DNA from: Channa striata
Lineage: Eukaryota; Chordata; Actinopteri; Anabantiformes; Channidae
Assembly: GCA_033026295.1 (NCBI GenBank)
Contig: CM065179.1
Location: forward strand, 22,871,275-22,935,274
DNA: 64,000 bases
Direction of reading: 5' to 3'
Positions 24,881-37,420 of the stretch are shown here, one piece after another. A model generated the notes under the pieces. The model ran no database searches. It was not told the DNA's origin and saw only the letters and a program-made list of their open reading frames with translations. Position 1 is the first letter of the stretch. Each line of letters opens with the position of its first letter. The position numbers and the translations under genes were made by a program.

Positions 24881-26080
24881 AGAAATACTAGTGACCTTTT
24901 AGGGTTTTACCTCACAGGCAGACTTAAGTTTACTTGTTACTGGAAATACATTGATGTAGTGTATAATGGAGGTGGTTTTATACCTTAACTTAGTGCCTGA
25001 TTTAGTATCATGTTTAATAAAATCACACAGTAACATTAAGCATTTCATCTTATGGTAGATGGTTAAATGTAAACGTACACAAGTCCATTGTTAGGTCGAA
25101 TTTCGCAGGCACTTTCCTTGCGTTTTTCCATTTTGGTAAAATATTGCATTTTGAAGATTTTCACGTTACTGTCTTTATGGGAGGAATAGACATCTCCACA
25201 GTGACATAAGATATGCAGCACTTTTTTAAAGGTTGCAAACTGTTACTTTTAGTATATATGCTAATCAAACTTTGAAATGCTAATAAGTGTTATTCAATTG
25301 CAAGATGTACATTTACTTCAATAATTTAACTATAGTATTTTTTATATTATATACTTGTGTCAGTATCTTGTTATTCCAGATGGATTCATGTGTTTGGTAT
25401 TTTGCAATGGTGCTTTTGTAACTGTTTTAAACAGTGATGAGGAGTGTAATCTGTGAAAATGCATCATATTTCAGCAGGTCATCAGGTCTTTTTCTATGTT
25501 GAGTTTCCATTTTAAGTAAGCAGTAACAGTGGCTGTCAAATAAAATATTAAAATTTTAGATTAAGGTTTGTGGTGTATTATATTCCACCATTGTTAATGC
25601 TTTGTTACAACACTGCTCAAGTTAATTACACTGATACAGCAGGGCACCACTTTTTTTTAAACGAGAATGGACACAACAATCCAAAGAGTCATTCTTCTGC
25701 CTGCTGTTGAGCTGCATTAAAGTTAAGTATGGCTTTCTTCAATAATGACCCGTTCAGTTCTTATAAAAAGGACTTACAGCATATTTATACCAAAAATTAG
25801 AGCTTTCAAACAGTGCTACTTATCACGGAGCCTAAAAACAGATTTGAAATGTTAATCATTTTATATGCACAACCTGGGGTCTGCTTTAACCTCCGAACGG
25901 AAGCTTAAAGGGGTTCAGGCTTGTTCTTGCCTGGACATTGGTTGCTATATATATATATATATATAGTTTTTAACCAAGCAGCAGAAAATCCAATTATTAG
26001 CAACAACCCAATTACTTTCCCCTCAGACTCAGCGGCTCAAATCCAAGGTTGGATTTGTGGATTAGCGAGGTTTACCGATA
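24881..26080. other. AT-rich non-coding sequence with a (TA)10 tract
   Basis: Highly AT-rich unique DNA. A (TA)10 microsatellite lies at 25946-25965. No gene or known repeat is recognised. Confidence 0.6.
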
Positions 26081-26183
26081 GACTCCTTAAAAAGGGAAGC
26101 AACAATGTCGAATTTCCGGGCCGCCTGCGCTCTTCCGGGATTTGGAGTCAGAGGGTGACATGATCACTGGGAGGCGGGATAAT

Positions 26184-26224
26184 GAGTGAAAGAGGGAGGG
26201 AGGCAAGAAAGAGAAGAGAGAGGT
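26184..26224. repeat. Purine-rich (GA) tract
   Basis: About 40 bp almost entirely purine (gtgaaagagggagggaggca and onward through agaagagagagg). Simple sequence. Confidence 0.6.
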
Positions 26225-26959
26225 CTCTGGACAGTAGATCACAGTTAGCTCAGGTCAAAAGTGCAAGTAGAGCCTGTCAATGGAGCGCCAGCCGCCGATA
26301 AAGTCATATTGACTTCACAGCCATACTTAATGCTGTGAGTTACATGACCCTGAAAGCACCACAGCATTTGTAAGTCAATTAGAGGGGGTGGACGATGCCC
26401 ATAGCTTGGATGTCACTCCAACCTGAGGAGGATAAAACTGGACACTGACCTTTGACCTCACCGCTCGTCTGACTTCCAGCATCTGCAGGTGACTTCCCCG
26501 GAACGGTAGATGGTAATTGCTCGGAATTACTTTCAGTATTGATCGCAACAAACACCACAGAATATTGAATCAAAGTGGACGGCGGTGTCAAACAGTGATG
26601 AGGACAGCGCTACACTTAAGGGTTATGAAACCATCGCCATTAAGTGTTTTTTTTTTTTTTAATGGCAGACACATTACTTCTACTTCTGTCAAAGTGGGTC
26701 AAAAAGTAGCAGGAAATGAATTACTCATTAAATGAAACACTTCAGTTCTTTAATAAGGAGATCCATGAATGATATGTGCCACCTGCTAAATTCGCAAATA
26801 TCCCCTCTAAAAGCTTTGTAAGCTTCATCAAACTAATCGGAGTGGACAGCCACCAAATAGAATCTATTCTGTATTCTCCATTTGTGACTGTGCAGAGCAG
26901 GTGAAGTCTTTTGGCAATAATTGACTGGAAGGTACACTGTTCTCTATTAATGTGCACGG

Positions 26960-27340
26960 ATTAAATTTAACACCCACCTTATATCATTCAGCGGGGAATC
27001 ATATTGCGCTAAAGCCCACAGTAACCTGAGGTACCTCTTTCATTATTGCCTAATTAACCTGCTAATAGCCATGTCCTTACTGCTTCGTCTCTTTAATTAT
27101 CTGGCGGCCTGCACCACGTTCGTACTGAGATTACAACGGTGTCAGTCAGCTCTCTGTCCTATCACATCTTTTACGAGATCAATTTCTATTGGCTTTATTC
27201 TAAAAGACACTGTTTAATTAACAGCTATTTTCATCCTTGAAGAACATAGTATTTCATGGTCGGGATATCGCTCTCTACTACTCTTAGCTCAATTATGGCT
27301 ACGAGGCGGCGCAGGCAGCGTGGACGGAGGGAGTCGGTTG
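26960..27340. promoter_or_regulatory. Candidate conserved non-coding element
   Basis: Repeat-free block with cctaattaacctgctaatag (about 27049-27068), ctttaattatctgg (about 27090-27103) and gtttaattaacagc (about 27211-27224), bounded by less structured DNA. The texture resembles vertebrate developmental enhancers. There is no coding evidence on either strand. Confidence 0.35.
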
Positions 27341-28565
27341 GGTGTGTTACCACTAGATGTCCTTTGCAGTGAAGTCAACAAGCCTGACTAAGCCTGGCCA
27401 CTGCTGCTGGAGAAAAGGCGAAAAAGGCAAGAGTCACTCCGCTCCATCACGTTAGTCATTCAGATGAGACGCTGTCACTAATTGTAATAACGGCCGAGCG
27501 TCAAGCCTGTGATTCACAGACAACGCATCCTGCAAACATTTTTGGCCACTCAGCAGAGTTTCAGAACATGACAATCTTTTGCTCAACTTTCCCCCTTCAG
27601 GACTCCACAGCAAACACTGCTGTCACTACTTCACCACTGCTAAAGTTAGTCTGTGCTTTTTTTAAGGGTCTCTTCTTTGCAATCCATAATTAATAAGTCA
27701 AAACTCTTTTTATCCTTTGAACCTGTGGCTGGTTTTTACTCCTCTGCTAATTTATAGGCTTTTAGCAGAGTTACTACATGATGATTATGAGTCTAGGCCT
27801 CAGGTTATAGCCAGCACCTCTTTACTGTAACGTCTATACTGATTCATTGACATGTTGTAGATGAAACATATCTCCAGAATACTTATGCTACTGTGATTTA
27901 ACTGTGTTTTTGGAATCAACTTTTTGTGCAAAACCATAACCAACAACCGTGTTGCCAGTATTAGGAAATCGTTGATGGCAATTAAATTTTATTAAAAGAA
28001 TTTGTGAAAATGCCTTTTTTGTTTTCCCCATAATACAAATCACACTTGGCCAATTTGTAGAGCTGAATGTTTTGTTACCTTAAAACCGAAAAACCCCTAA
28101 AATATTCACCCGTCCAAATCACTGTACTCAAGATGTCAGAATACAAAACTTTCTGCCTGAAAAAGTGCCAATAAACTCACTACATAAGTAGGTACCGATG
28201 CTAAACAGAGTTTCACTACATGATGCAACTAATGCTTGTTTTTTTTTTTTGCCAAACCTTCAGCCAAGGCCCTGCAGTGAGACCATTTCACTCGCATGTG
28301 CCAGTAATAATTAATTGAAAAATAATTTGGGCACACTGGTGCTGGAGATGTTGGTAATGAAATGGAAATATTTTATCTGTATTTTAGAGACCAGAGAGTG
28401 AGATTAATAGATTTCCGTCTTACTATTTATTCAAGTTGATTAAAAAAAGAAACATGTAAAAGTGGTACTGATTTTCTCAACTTACATTTGGGAAAGATTT
28501 AAACATTTCAGTTATCTCACAAAATACACAACTAACTCATCCATCATCCAGGTTATTATTCTTTA
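27341..28565. other. Non-coding unique sequence
   Basis: AT-rich unique DNA with short homopolymers (for example a T12 run near 28240-28251). No gene or family-level repeat is recognised. Confidence 0.55.
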
Positions 28566-28569
28566 AAGG

Positions 28570-28650
28570 GTTTGAGAGGGGCTGCAGCCAATCACAGCCT
28601 TCCATGGGTGAAAGGCAGGACACACCCTCAACATGTCACCCACTATTCCT
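28570..28650 (-). repeat. 3' fragment of an abundant fish repeat (same family as 34215-34490)
   Basis: The text gaggggctgcagccaatcac, followed by catgggtgaaaggcaggaca and caccctcaacatgtcaccc, is the reverse-orientation tail of a common teleost repeat (usual form: ggctgcagcc-atcccagctg ... gagaggcggggtacaccctggacaggtcgcc). Only the tail is retained. Confidence 0.6.
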
Positions 28651-29019
28651 CAAACGCCACATCAACACTGTTGACATATGAGAAACTTGAGTACTTATGT
28701 GAGTATTGAGCAAGTCATATTTTTACAACCTGACAATTTAACAAAGCTTTGAATTAATGATAAGAAAGCACCCTACATTTATGAGAACTCTGTACCCAAA
28801 TATTTTATTTAATGTTTAAAGTTTTTCTCCATTAATTCATCTGATGTTTCAAATAAAAAGGCACAATTTTTTCCAAGCAAAGATCATGACCTATGATGGG
28901 GGGGGGTTATGGTGCAAGTGAAAATATTACTATCTGCTGTCATTTCCCCCTAGACATACAACCAGTGGAGCATTTAAGTCACTAGACGCACAGCCAAGAT
29001 TCAGACAAGTGAATTTATG

Positions 29020-29880
29020 TGTTAAGTTGGTGCCCCCCTCCCTCCCCTCGCTGTCTCAAAGGCCCAGCACAGATAGCAGGTTCCATTAGGAATTTCAAGT
29101 TGAATTAAGGTGCTTGGGGAGGACACATTAACACATGTGCCGCTTCTGTAGTTAAATGTCAGAATGGGAATGAGGCCTGTGACTTTATATTCCATTAGCC
29201 CCTGCCTCATGTTTCCCTGCTGAGCATCTAAATAAATAATCAAGACAGCCTCCAAAACACGAATCATCTTTTCACAATAATAGAAAATTAATGGCTCTGC
29301 TTGGCTAAGTAAATTACACCAAGAACATCCCACAGCCGAAGTCACCGCTGAGAGATAATGACAAAGGATGCATTATCGGCCACAGCAAAAAGGAATCCAC
29401 TCGTCCAGAAAATCCTGAAATCTGAATAAAATGTTGGGGCTTTCAAGTTCTTTACAATCACCTTGCATGAAAGTCTAATTCAGTTTGGCTTCTTATTAAT
29501 TCATAAGCCATTAGTAACATATTTCTCTAACAAAAAGACCCTGACAATGGAAAAGGCATGTGTTTTGGAGAGGTATACGCAATTATCATTTTAGCATGGG
29601 CGATTAAAAAGAACTTTCAAAGAAATGGCATAGAGTGGCCTCTTGAAAGATGCAAGTGATTGAACCATTTTGTGGAGCATTAGCCAGATATATTTAAATA
29701 CGGCTGAAGTATTCCTGTCATATAAGTATTATAACACCTGTCATGCTAAATCATGTACACAATCAAATAAGAAGGAATAAAGCCTGGCCAAAGTCTGAAC
29801 CGTTGCCAAGCGTGCACAGTGCTGTACAGATATGAAATGAAAAATCATTTCATCCACAAAACATTAATCAGCAACAATTT
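29020..29880. promoter_or_regulatory. Candidate conserved non-coding block
   Basis: About 850 bp of repeat-free sequence containing many homeobox and SOX-type words, for example ttattaattcataagccatt (about 29492-29511), gcaattatcattttagc (about 29579-29595), gggcgattaaaaag and gcagcaacaatttattaatt near 29868. The stretch 29440-29830 lacks homopolymers altogether, which is unusual here. I judge it the strongest enhancer-like texture in the window after 12740-13330. Conservation is unverified. Confidence 0.35.
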
Positions 29881-31835
29881 ATTAATTCCGTTTTGTGGCA
29901 TAACGTTTTTAAACAAATAGACTCAAAGGAGCAGCTCTCGGAGGCTCACATACCACACATTAATTCAATCTCAGTTTTCTTTCTATTTTTTGCACCCTAA
30001 CATTTCATAATTAGCACTACAGCTAAGGCTGCTGGGACTAGAATTTGAGTCACACACTGCAGTTCTGATTTTCTGCTTCTACTGTGACAAAATAAAATAT
30101 TGGCCAGATGAAGCTGCTAAGCTAAGTGATTCTACCTGAGTAATTTTCATTGTATTTTCAAACTCCATAGAGACGCTAAAACCAACAGTGAATCGTCTCT
30201 ACTCACGGCTTGTTCTTCTGTGCTCCGTGACCTCCCTTGTCCAAAAACGTACATACACTGTTACTTTATTAGTTTATTGTTGAACATATGATACATCCTC
30301 TGGACACTACGTATAACCCGTCTCAGAGTTTTCTGGAATCGTCCTCCTGTGGCCATAGGTGTTCTGGACCTGTGTCGTCATGGTAAACGCATGCAACAAG
30401 AATGTGGAGGCCTCATGGTTTGGTACAGTAAAAGCCCCGCTGGGGGATTTCCTTCCTCTGGTTTTGGTTAGTACTGGCTATGTTAACATCCTGTGGAAAG
30501 TTGTGATCTGAAGTGGTTTGCAGTGTTGTCAATGCTGTAAAGTCACGTGCATTTCTGGGGATTTCATGTTATTGAACACACACACACTTGCAGGATAAAC
30601 GCTGGGTAATCCGGAGCATCTCACGCTTTGATTTGCGGTATTTCATCGCAGAGGATGAAATTAATCAAATATTTGCTAAATGTTTGGTGAGAGGTGACCA
30701 CAAGCAGCCAGGCAACACATAACCGCTTTGACTCTAATTGCTATGTTCAAACCAGGTGAAGTGAATGTGACACAGCAGTACATATCATAAATCGACTACA
30801 CTACTGCAGTGCTTCTTTTTAACCTTAGGGCAGGAGGATTTTGCCTCTCGTTCACGCATTCTCACACACACCTAAACGACGATGACAGCAGCGCTGCACT
30901 GGTGTGTCATTTGGTGGCCTTAACCACGACTTGGGGTTCGGTGTCTTACATTTGAACAGATGGGGTTGTCCACTACCCTGCTGTACCTCCTGGGCCACGG
31001 CCGGCTCACTGCAGCCGCTAAAAGATAATCCAGTAGATGCATGTAATAAATAGTATATAATAGTTGAAATAGTTTTTGAGAAGTTTCAGTCTACTATGGT
31101 TTGGCCACTACACCAAAACTGCCTCGCTGCCCAGCACAGATTCTGGGGACCTGTCATGTCATTCATCGTCATCACTACACAAATCAAATAATGTCTCATC
31201 AGAAGGCTAATTTTGCATTTTGTGGCTCTGTTTCAGGTGGGGTTTATTTTAGCTATTATTGTAGTTCTTGATGTTACTTTTAATTTGATATTTAAAGAAT
31301 TTAAGTTCATTTTGTAGCTCTGTACAGTTGCTTTGCACAGAAATTGACATGTGTATTACCAAATAAGCGCCTATTCCCGTGCTGAAATATTAACCCCCAT
31401 CACTTTGTAAATACCCCATTATTACGGATTAAGTTCCTCACAAAATGTAGCTGATTGATATAATATTATTATTTTCAACAAGACTTGCTATTTGCTCTAA
31501 ATTCATTGCTTTGGCTTTTCTGCTCTACCTTCTCTACTATTTATTACCCATGTGATGCCACCTGACCTCATATGCTCATTTCCAGTAATGTCCTGTTTCA
31601 AATTAACACCGTTGCAGACATTCACACCTGAGATCTGACATGTGCAACCACGTTTTCTTCCTTTTTCTTCACAATTGGACTTTTTCACAGCGAAAGAGAA
31701 ACAAGCCTAATTACAGCACTGAAAATGACCAATCCAGCAAATGTCATAGAAAAACCTCTGATGCAGAAAAAGGTAAGAGAGAAAAAAAACACTATGTGCG
31801 GCAAAGGCTACATAAACCTTAACAGGAGCCAAGTC
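29881..31835. other. Non-coding unique sequence
   Basis: No gene is recognised. A short CA tract lies at 30576-30587. Open frames are short and unremarkable. Confidence 0.55.
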
Positions 31836-32590
31836 CATAGTGGAGCAGGTGTTAATCCCATCTCATTTCCACACATAAACACCTTTCTCTCTCCCTGCAC
31901 ATAAATTATTAGCACAGATGCAACCCACTGTTTACTTTTTAAACAGGATGAGCAAGCTGCAGCATATGAAAAGGCAAAGAGCCGGTCTGTGAGCCAACAC
32001 AGGTTACAGTGGAGAGCACAGAGACTTGGGATGGAGAGCACCTGGGGAGTCATGAATAAGTCACACAGCCCCTGGACCTTCCTCTGAAGGTACCGAGGCT
32101 CTGACATGGATCCTTTTCATGTGATAGCACCGAAATGTCCTGGAGACGTAGGGAATTCAGATACATGCAAGTGGAGATACTGTATATGCACGTGGGCTGG
32201 TGTATGTGTGTGCGGCTACATTGCAACCCCTCGGATCACACACAAGGCATCTCCATTCATCCTCTAGAGACCCCTGCAACATCAGTTTTTCAAAGCGCTT
32301 TTATTTCCCCCCAGTAAGGCCAGCGTGGTGTCAGCATGCCAGGCAATTTTGCTTCCTGTTCAAATAATGACCCTAATTAAGCAATTAAGACGTGAGAGGC
32401 AGAGAGGCCAAGAGCTGGCTTTCCTTACACAGCTAAACAGACGGCAAATGAGGATTCACCGGGGAACACAAGCATTACAGCGATGACATGCGCTTCTCCC
32501 TTTGATACTAATGGCTCTAGCTGATGTCAAACAGGTAATGAGGACAGGTTCTGGAACTTATAATAAGACACATGCGCTTTTTGGTGACTT
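31836..32590. promoter_or_regulatory. Two adjacent candidate conserved non-coding blocks
   Basis: The intervals 31840-32110 and 32330-32590 are repeat-free with enhancer-like composition. The second contains accctaattaagcaattaag (about 32369-32388) and gatgtcaaacaggtaatgag. Frames on both strands (for example 31808-32107 minus) overlap and carry no protein signature. An ATGCAAAT octamer follows at 32624-32631. Confidence 0.28.
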
Positions 32591-34180
32591 ATAATAAACT
32601 TTAATGTCCCATAGTATTTGTGAATGCAAATACTGCTCTACGCATTTGAAGCCAAAAAGTATTCACGGAATAATGTCTCGACCAGGACTGTTATACTACC
32701 CGTACCAACCTGAGGGACCGAGGTGGTTTTTTTTTTCTTGGCTTCTTGGATAGCCTTTCAAGGACTGCATGGAGACACTGGGCAGCAGCAATGAGATATT
32801 TGGCATTTTCAGGTAGGAAAAAGTCCAAGCTGGCCTTACATTCAGAAATAACACAAGTTCTTAAACTATTGACTGCACTGAAGCTGCAGACTTCAAAAGG
32901 TCCTTCTGACCTGTTTGCTGAGGAGCCTCAAACCAAGTTTTTTTTTTTTCTTCTTTCCCTCCCCAGTACTTGCGTTTCATTATTAATATGTTTTTTCTCA
33001 AGTTTCTCTCTGACCCAAGACATTAAATAAAACATTGTGTGGTTCATGAAAGATTATGAAAGAGCAGAACGTAAGCAGCAGGAGGTGTAAACTCAGCACA
33101 ATTCATTCTGGTATATAATGTCAATGCCAGCAACCCCCCTCTCACCCTACCTCCATGCCCTGCAGGCATATTGGCGGAACTACCAATGGATGCTAAGCTT
33201 TTTCCGACAAAGCTCCGAAGATAAAGTATCTTCCTTTTATCCCTTCTGCAAATCAATTCTGGGCCTTACAGCAAAATCCCATAAAATAACTTCAAACACC
33301 ACTACTTACTCCAAAAATTTGTATTATGGCTATATCTCTTTGAACCCTTACCAGTGAAGTTTTGGAGGAAAATGATTTAAGTGTTATCTGCTAAGACATC
33401 AGCATGTCAGCACTTCACCTCAGTTTTTCTTCACATGTCAACCTGAACCTTGTATTTCTCTCCTTGTGTTTGGTTTTTGATTGCTTCTAACCATCCAGGC
33501 CTGGTGATAAATACAAATGCTGCTTGTAAACTTAATGGCTGTAGTAAGTGCAAACAAGATGGTATGAAGCCCTGCTGGTGCTTCGTGCGCACTCAGCTGC
33601 TGAAATATTCATTCCCTTCACTCTACTTCAACAATATGATATAAAGTAGGGCTGATAAGACGAGTTACTGAAAAGCAGCGGGTCTGTCAGGGGGTGATTA
33701 CTGAAGTAGCCACATAGGCTGTTTGAAAGCTTCAACCAAAAGACCCGAAACAATCTTGAGGTCACTAGTATGTATGTATAAGTACACTGATTGGAATATT
33801 AGCCTGCTAAACACAAACACTAAATTGCAGGTTATTTAATGTCAATTTCCCAGGTATGTGATTAAAATAATTTTCCAAGTATGTGCTTCAAAATCAATGA
33901 AGAACTGTCCTGATCTTAATTAGTCCCCTAGGCTAGCCCCTGTGCTAAACACTACCTGGTAACAAACTAACTTCATGTTTTTCCCAGAGCAGATAGCTTA
34001 CATTGTTTTTTATTAACTACAAATGTATCCAGTTACATTATCACAGAGTAAATAAATACATAACAATGTACTTTTACTATCATTTACATTAAAATACAGT
34101 ACAAGTCCTACTTCCTCAAAACCGTATGAATGTTTTAATAACAGTGATATGTAATTGAGTAACTAACTGCAATTGCTATT
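32591..34180. other. Non-coding unique sequence
   Basis: AT-rich unique DNA with T-runs near 32726-32737 and 32938-32949. No gene is recognised. Confidence 0.55.
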
Positions 34181-34181
34181 A

Positions 34182-34183
<2 letters not shown>

Positions 34184-34216
<33 letters not shown>
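34184..34216. repeat. (ATT)n microsatellite
   Basis: Trinucleotide ATT repeat of about 33 bp that directly abuts the dispersed repeat beginning near 34215. Confidence 0.9.
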
Positions 34217-34490
34217 GGAGTGGTTAATGCTGCCGCCTCATGGCTAGAGGGTTGCGGGTTCCTGTGGCCGTTCTGTGTGGAGTTTGCATGTTTCTCCGGT
34301 TCCTCCAGTTTCCTCCCACTTCCAAAGATGTGTAGTTTATGTTAATTGGTGAGTCTAAAAAGAAAAATTGTCCACAGGTATGAGTGTGAGCGTGAATGGT
34401 TGTCTGTCTGTGTGTGACTCTCTGTGTGGGCCCCCGAGACAGACCGGCAATCGCTCAACTGTATGACAGCTGGGATAGTACATTGAAGCT
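34215..34490 (+). repeat. Abundant fish interspersed repeat (tRNA-like head)
   Basis: It starts ggagtggttaatgctgccgc, with a tRNA-like A-box region and gggttgcgggttcctgtggc. The body has ttctgtgtggagtttgcatg, cctccagtttcctcccactt, ccaaagatgtgtagtt, ttaattggtgagtctaaa, gtgagcgtgaatggttgtct, and ends near gacagctgggatag. These are in the order of the well-known teleost repeat that reads 'gtggttagcactgttgcctcac...tgtgtggagtttgcatgttctcc...gtgaatggttg'. It is moderately diverged with internal small deletions. The fragment at 28570-28650 is the same family inverted. Confidence 0.75.
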
Positions 34491-35999
34491 GCATGTTTCA
34501 ATGTACGTGGATGCAATTCAAAACAAGGTGGGGTACCAACTTTTGCAGATGAGTGTGAGTAGCTAGCCTTAACTTCTATCATAGATATAGGCTATGGAGA
34601 CAGATACATAGATATTTTTACCCATAACGTTATGATGATGATGATGTGCACTTCTTCACCTGGCAGTTTTGTTGTAATAAAAATGTCTGACACTTGTTGT
34701 GTGATAACTACTGTGTGTAGAAGCCAGATTAGATACTCCATGAGGTCACTGCTCGGTACGTTTAGAAAAAAAGCAAAGAGTGCACTCCCACATGCTTTTC
34801 ACCAAATCCACATGGTGTTGCCCTGAGCTATATAAAACTATTACACTGCTGATGTGAGATAGGGTAGTGTTCTTACATTTAGAGTAGGCAGTAGTGCAAA
34901 TTTAATCTTTCTGCACGAAGCTACATTTGATTGGCACTTCCCGCTAACCAACAGCGACTCATGCAAAGGCATCCAACCTTTATCTGTTCAGCTGGCCTAT
35001 CTGTGGGTTGAGCACAGAGCTCTGTGATCAGAGGAGGCTTGAAAAGATGACCTGACAATCTTGTGCGCGGTCACACGGTCTTTCTGGGCTGCTTTGACCT
35101 CTGTCAGTAACACAGCTCCAAAATTTCACCTCAAGGAAAAAGAGGAAACACTGGATGCCCACAAAATCAATACATTTACTTTTCTGAGAGGATAAACACA
35201 AGCAATTTCACAAGTCACAACAATGGAGACATTTCCACGGGCCCCAAATAGCAGCGCACAGCATATGTGCATTTTGTAGTAGCACCAAAAGGTTCACGTT
35301 CATTCTAATCAAAAACATGTCACACACAAGACCATAAACCTATTAATTCTGCAATTTTGACTGTTTCTGCGTAGGACAACATGCCTTGTAGGCTAAGCAT
35401 CACATGACTTGTCAAAGGTGTCCCAGAAATGGTTGTAAAACCCATAATGACGAGAAAAGCAAAAATAGATTAGACAAAATAAATACACTAAACACTAAAT
35501 TGAAACTTAAATTTCTACTGGACAGGAGAATGGAAATATAATTTCCAAAGGTGGCAGATTCTCTGCACTTTATGTTTCTCTATACTTGCAGCAGGTGAAA
35601 TACAGCAGTCAGGTGGGTGGGCCTGAGGCAAGCCTTGACATGGGTCAGTCACCCACTAAATGGCCTGTTAAACCTATGAGGCCCGTTCCGTGTCAAAACG
35701 TGATCCATATCTTTACTGACTATCCTGCTGGACAGCGTGTTCTGCAAACAAGCTGACATCAACAGTCCATCGACACTGTGCAGGCGGGTAATGACCTATT
35801 CACAGCTGTTGTATGTTGTAAACAACAAGTTTGTACATTTGAGCAGACATACTAAACAGGTATTTCTCAAACCTGATGATTTTAACATGCTTCAATTGAA
35901 CATCTGAAACAAAAAGACAAAACTAAAAATGTTGTGTAACGGAAAAAAATATTTGTCATCATAGTGGCTCCTTAACAGTGGCAGTAAACGTGGAATCAC
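34491..35999. other. Non-coding unique sequence with an (ATG)n tract
   Basis: No gene is recognised. A short (ATG)n repeat lies at 34631-34646. The rest is AT-rich unique DNA. Confidence 0.55.
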
Positions 36000-36155
36000 C
36001 TGAGGGTAAAGATACTGTACTACAAGTAAAAGTCCTGCCTCCGACAGAGTACAAAGTATAAATACAGTATTAGTAAGTATTACTAGTGAACTCCAAGTAT
36101 CAAAAGTGTAGATGTGTTCTGAATCAGCTGCAACATTTTAAAAGGTCAATGCTGT
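36000..36155 (+). repeat. Non-autonomous DNA-transposon-type repeat fragment
   Basis: The text actacaagtaaaagtcctgc, agagtacaaagtataa, ccaagtatcaaaagtgtaga and cagctgcaacattttaaaag follows the order of a common spiny-rayed-fish element that reads 'gttacaagtaaaagtcctgcattcaa...agtatcaaaagtaaaagtac'. It is usually placed with hAT-type non-autonomous elements. The class is from memory and the boundaries are approximate. Confidence 0.5.
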
Positions 36156-37179
36156 TGGCTAGTCACGTGTGGCTTTACGTTATGGATTAAAAGTATAATT
36201 TACAATCCACAGTTTAGAAGGAGGTAAAGAATAAATACGTGAGCAAAGAACTGTGATACCCCGTTAGGTGCGGCGCCACTGATTTACAGTGTAGATGTAG
36301 CAGGGCACATTCTAAATCAAACATTAACACTCGATGCTCTAAATATGACAATAGTCCTCACTGCTGCGCTGCGTAACAATTACAAAAGAGGATATGTTAC
36401 TCTATTTAGATAAGTGTTATGTGCTATCAGCAGTGGTGTATGCTGCACGAGTATTCATGAGAATGCATCTGAATAATTCAGAGCTCTTGCCAACTGCAAC
36501 GGGAGGCCAAGTGACAGTCTGTGCATTATCCTTTGATCAAGGGTTCCATAAGAGCGCAGCATTGGCGACACAGGAGAAAAAGCATATTTAGGCCGACACG
36601 GATGCACAAATGCAAGACGACAGAGCAATGGAGCAGTAAGCGTCATCCAAATCTTTTCACCGGCTGAAAAATATGAACAAAGTGGTGTAGCGTCAGCCTC
36701 CCATCTGCTGATAGATTTAGTGACCAAGGAGCACAAGTACATATACCTCGTGCTTATTGTCTTTTAGGGAATTAATTAAAAACTGCTTTTTGTAGGAGCT
36801 ACACAAAGCAAGAATGCGACAGGTTCACACAGGGGAGGGGATTTGGATACACAGCATCCATTTAGGTAACAAAGGATTATAAGCCAATTGACTAATAACA
36901 CCGTGGCTCTTACAGTGCAGCGGGAACCACGACTGACGTCAAATATGTATTCCAAAAGCAAGAGTTAAAGGAGGCTTCACACAACGCTTGAAGTGTAAAG
37001 ACGAACAGAACAAAGGAACACGGAGCACTACGAAGTGCTGCTCAAATTCCCGAGCCAACACCTTTGGACAGCAAATCCCTGGACACAGTCTGCTACAAAC
37101 TAAATCATTTCAATAAGCTCTGCACCACCCAGGCATAAGCTACAACACAAAAAAAAGTCACCCGCTGCTCTGAAATGCT
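36156..37179. other. Non-coding unique sequence
   Basis: No gene is recognised and no repeat family was identified. Open frames are under 100 codons. Confidence 0.5.
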
Positions 37180-37420
37180 TTGTCGCTCAAATGAAATGTG
37201 ATGTAGAGCGATTTTCCATGCATTTGCCTCTCAATTATGAATAATGATTGTAATTGGTTCAGAAGGCGCCTAAACACTGACGAGTTTTCTCTCCTTCACA
37301 GCTTTACACACTGGAAACAATTAGACATTTGGGTAAATATTCTCCAGTGATTGGAGATAAAGGACTCCAAGGCATAATTACGACAGCGACAGCCCCCGGA
37401 GGGTCGGTTGTCTAAAACCA
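37180..37420. promoter_or_regulatory. Candidate conserved non-coding element
   Basis: Repeat-free sequence with ctcaattatgaataatgatt (about 37231-37250), gtaattggttc and ggaaacaattagacat. An ATGCAAAT octamer lies downstream at 37714-37721. Regulatory role is inferred only. Confidence 0.27.

Noticed and set aside
24515..24988. Longest open frame (157 codons, plus strand) as a possible gene
   Set aside because: No domain, no signal or membrane segment, no splice context. The first part overlaps a non-coding-like block, and a frame of this length is expected by chance in 64 kb.
34184..34216. (ATT)n tract as a CRISPR-like or other ordered array
   Set aside because: It is a plain trinucleotide microsatellite. 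No spacer-repeat arrangement exists anywhere in the window.
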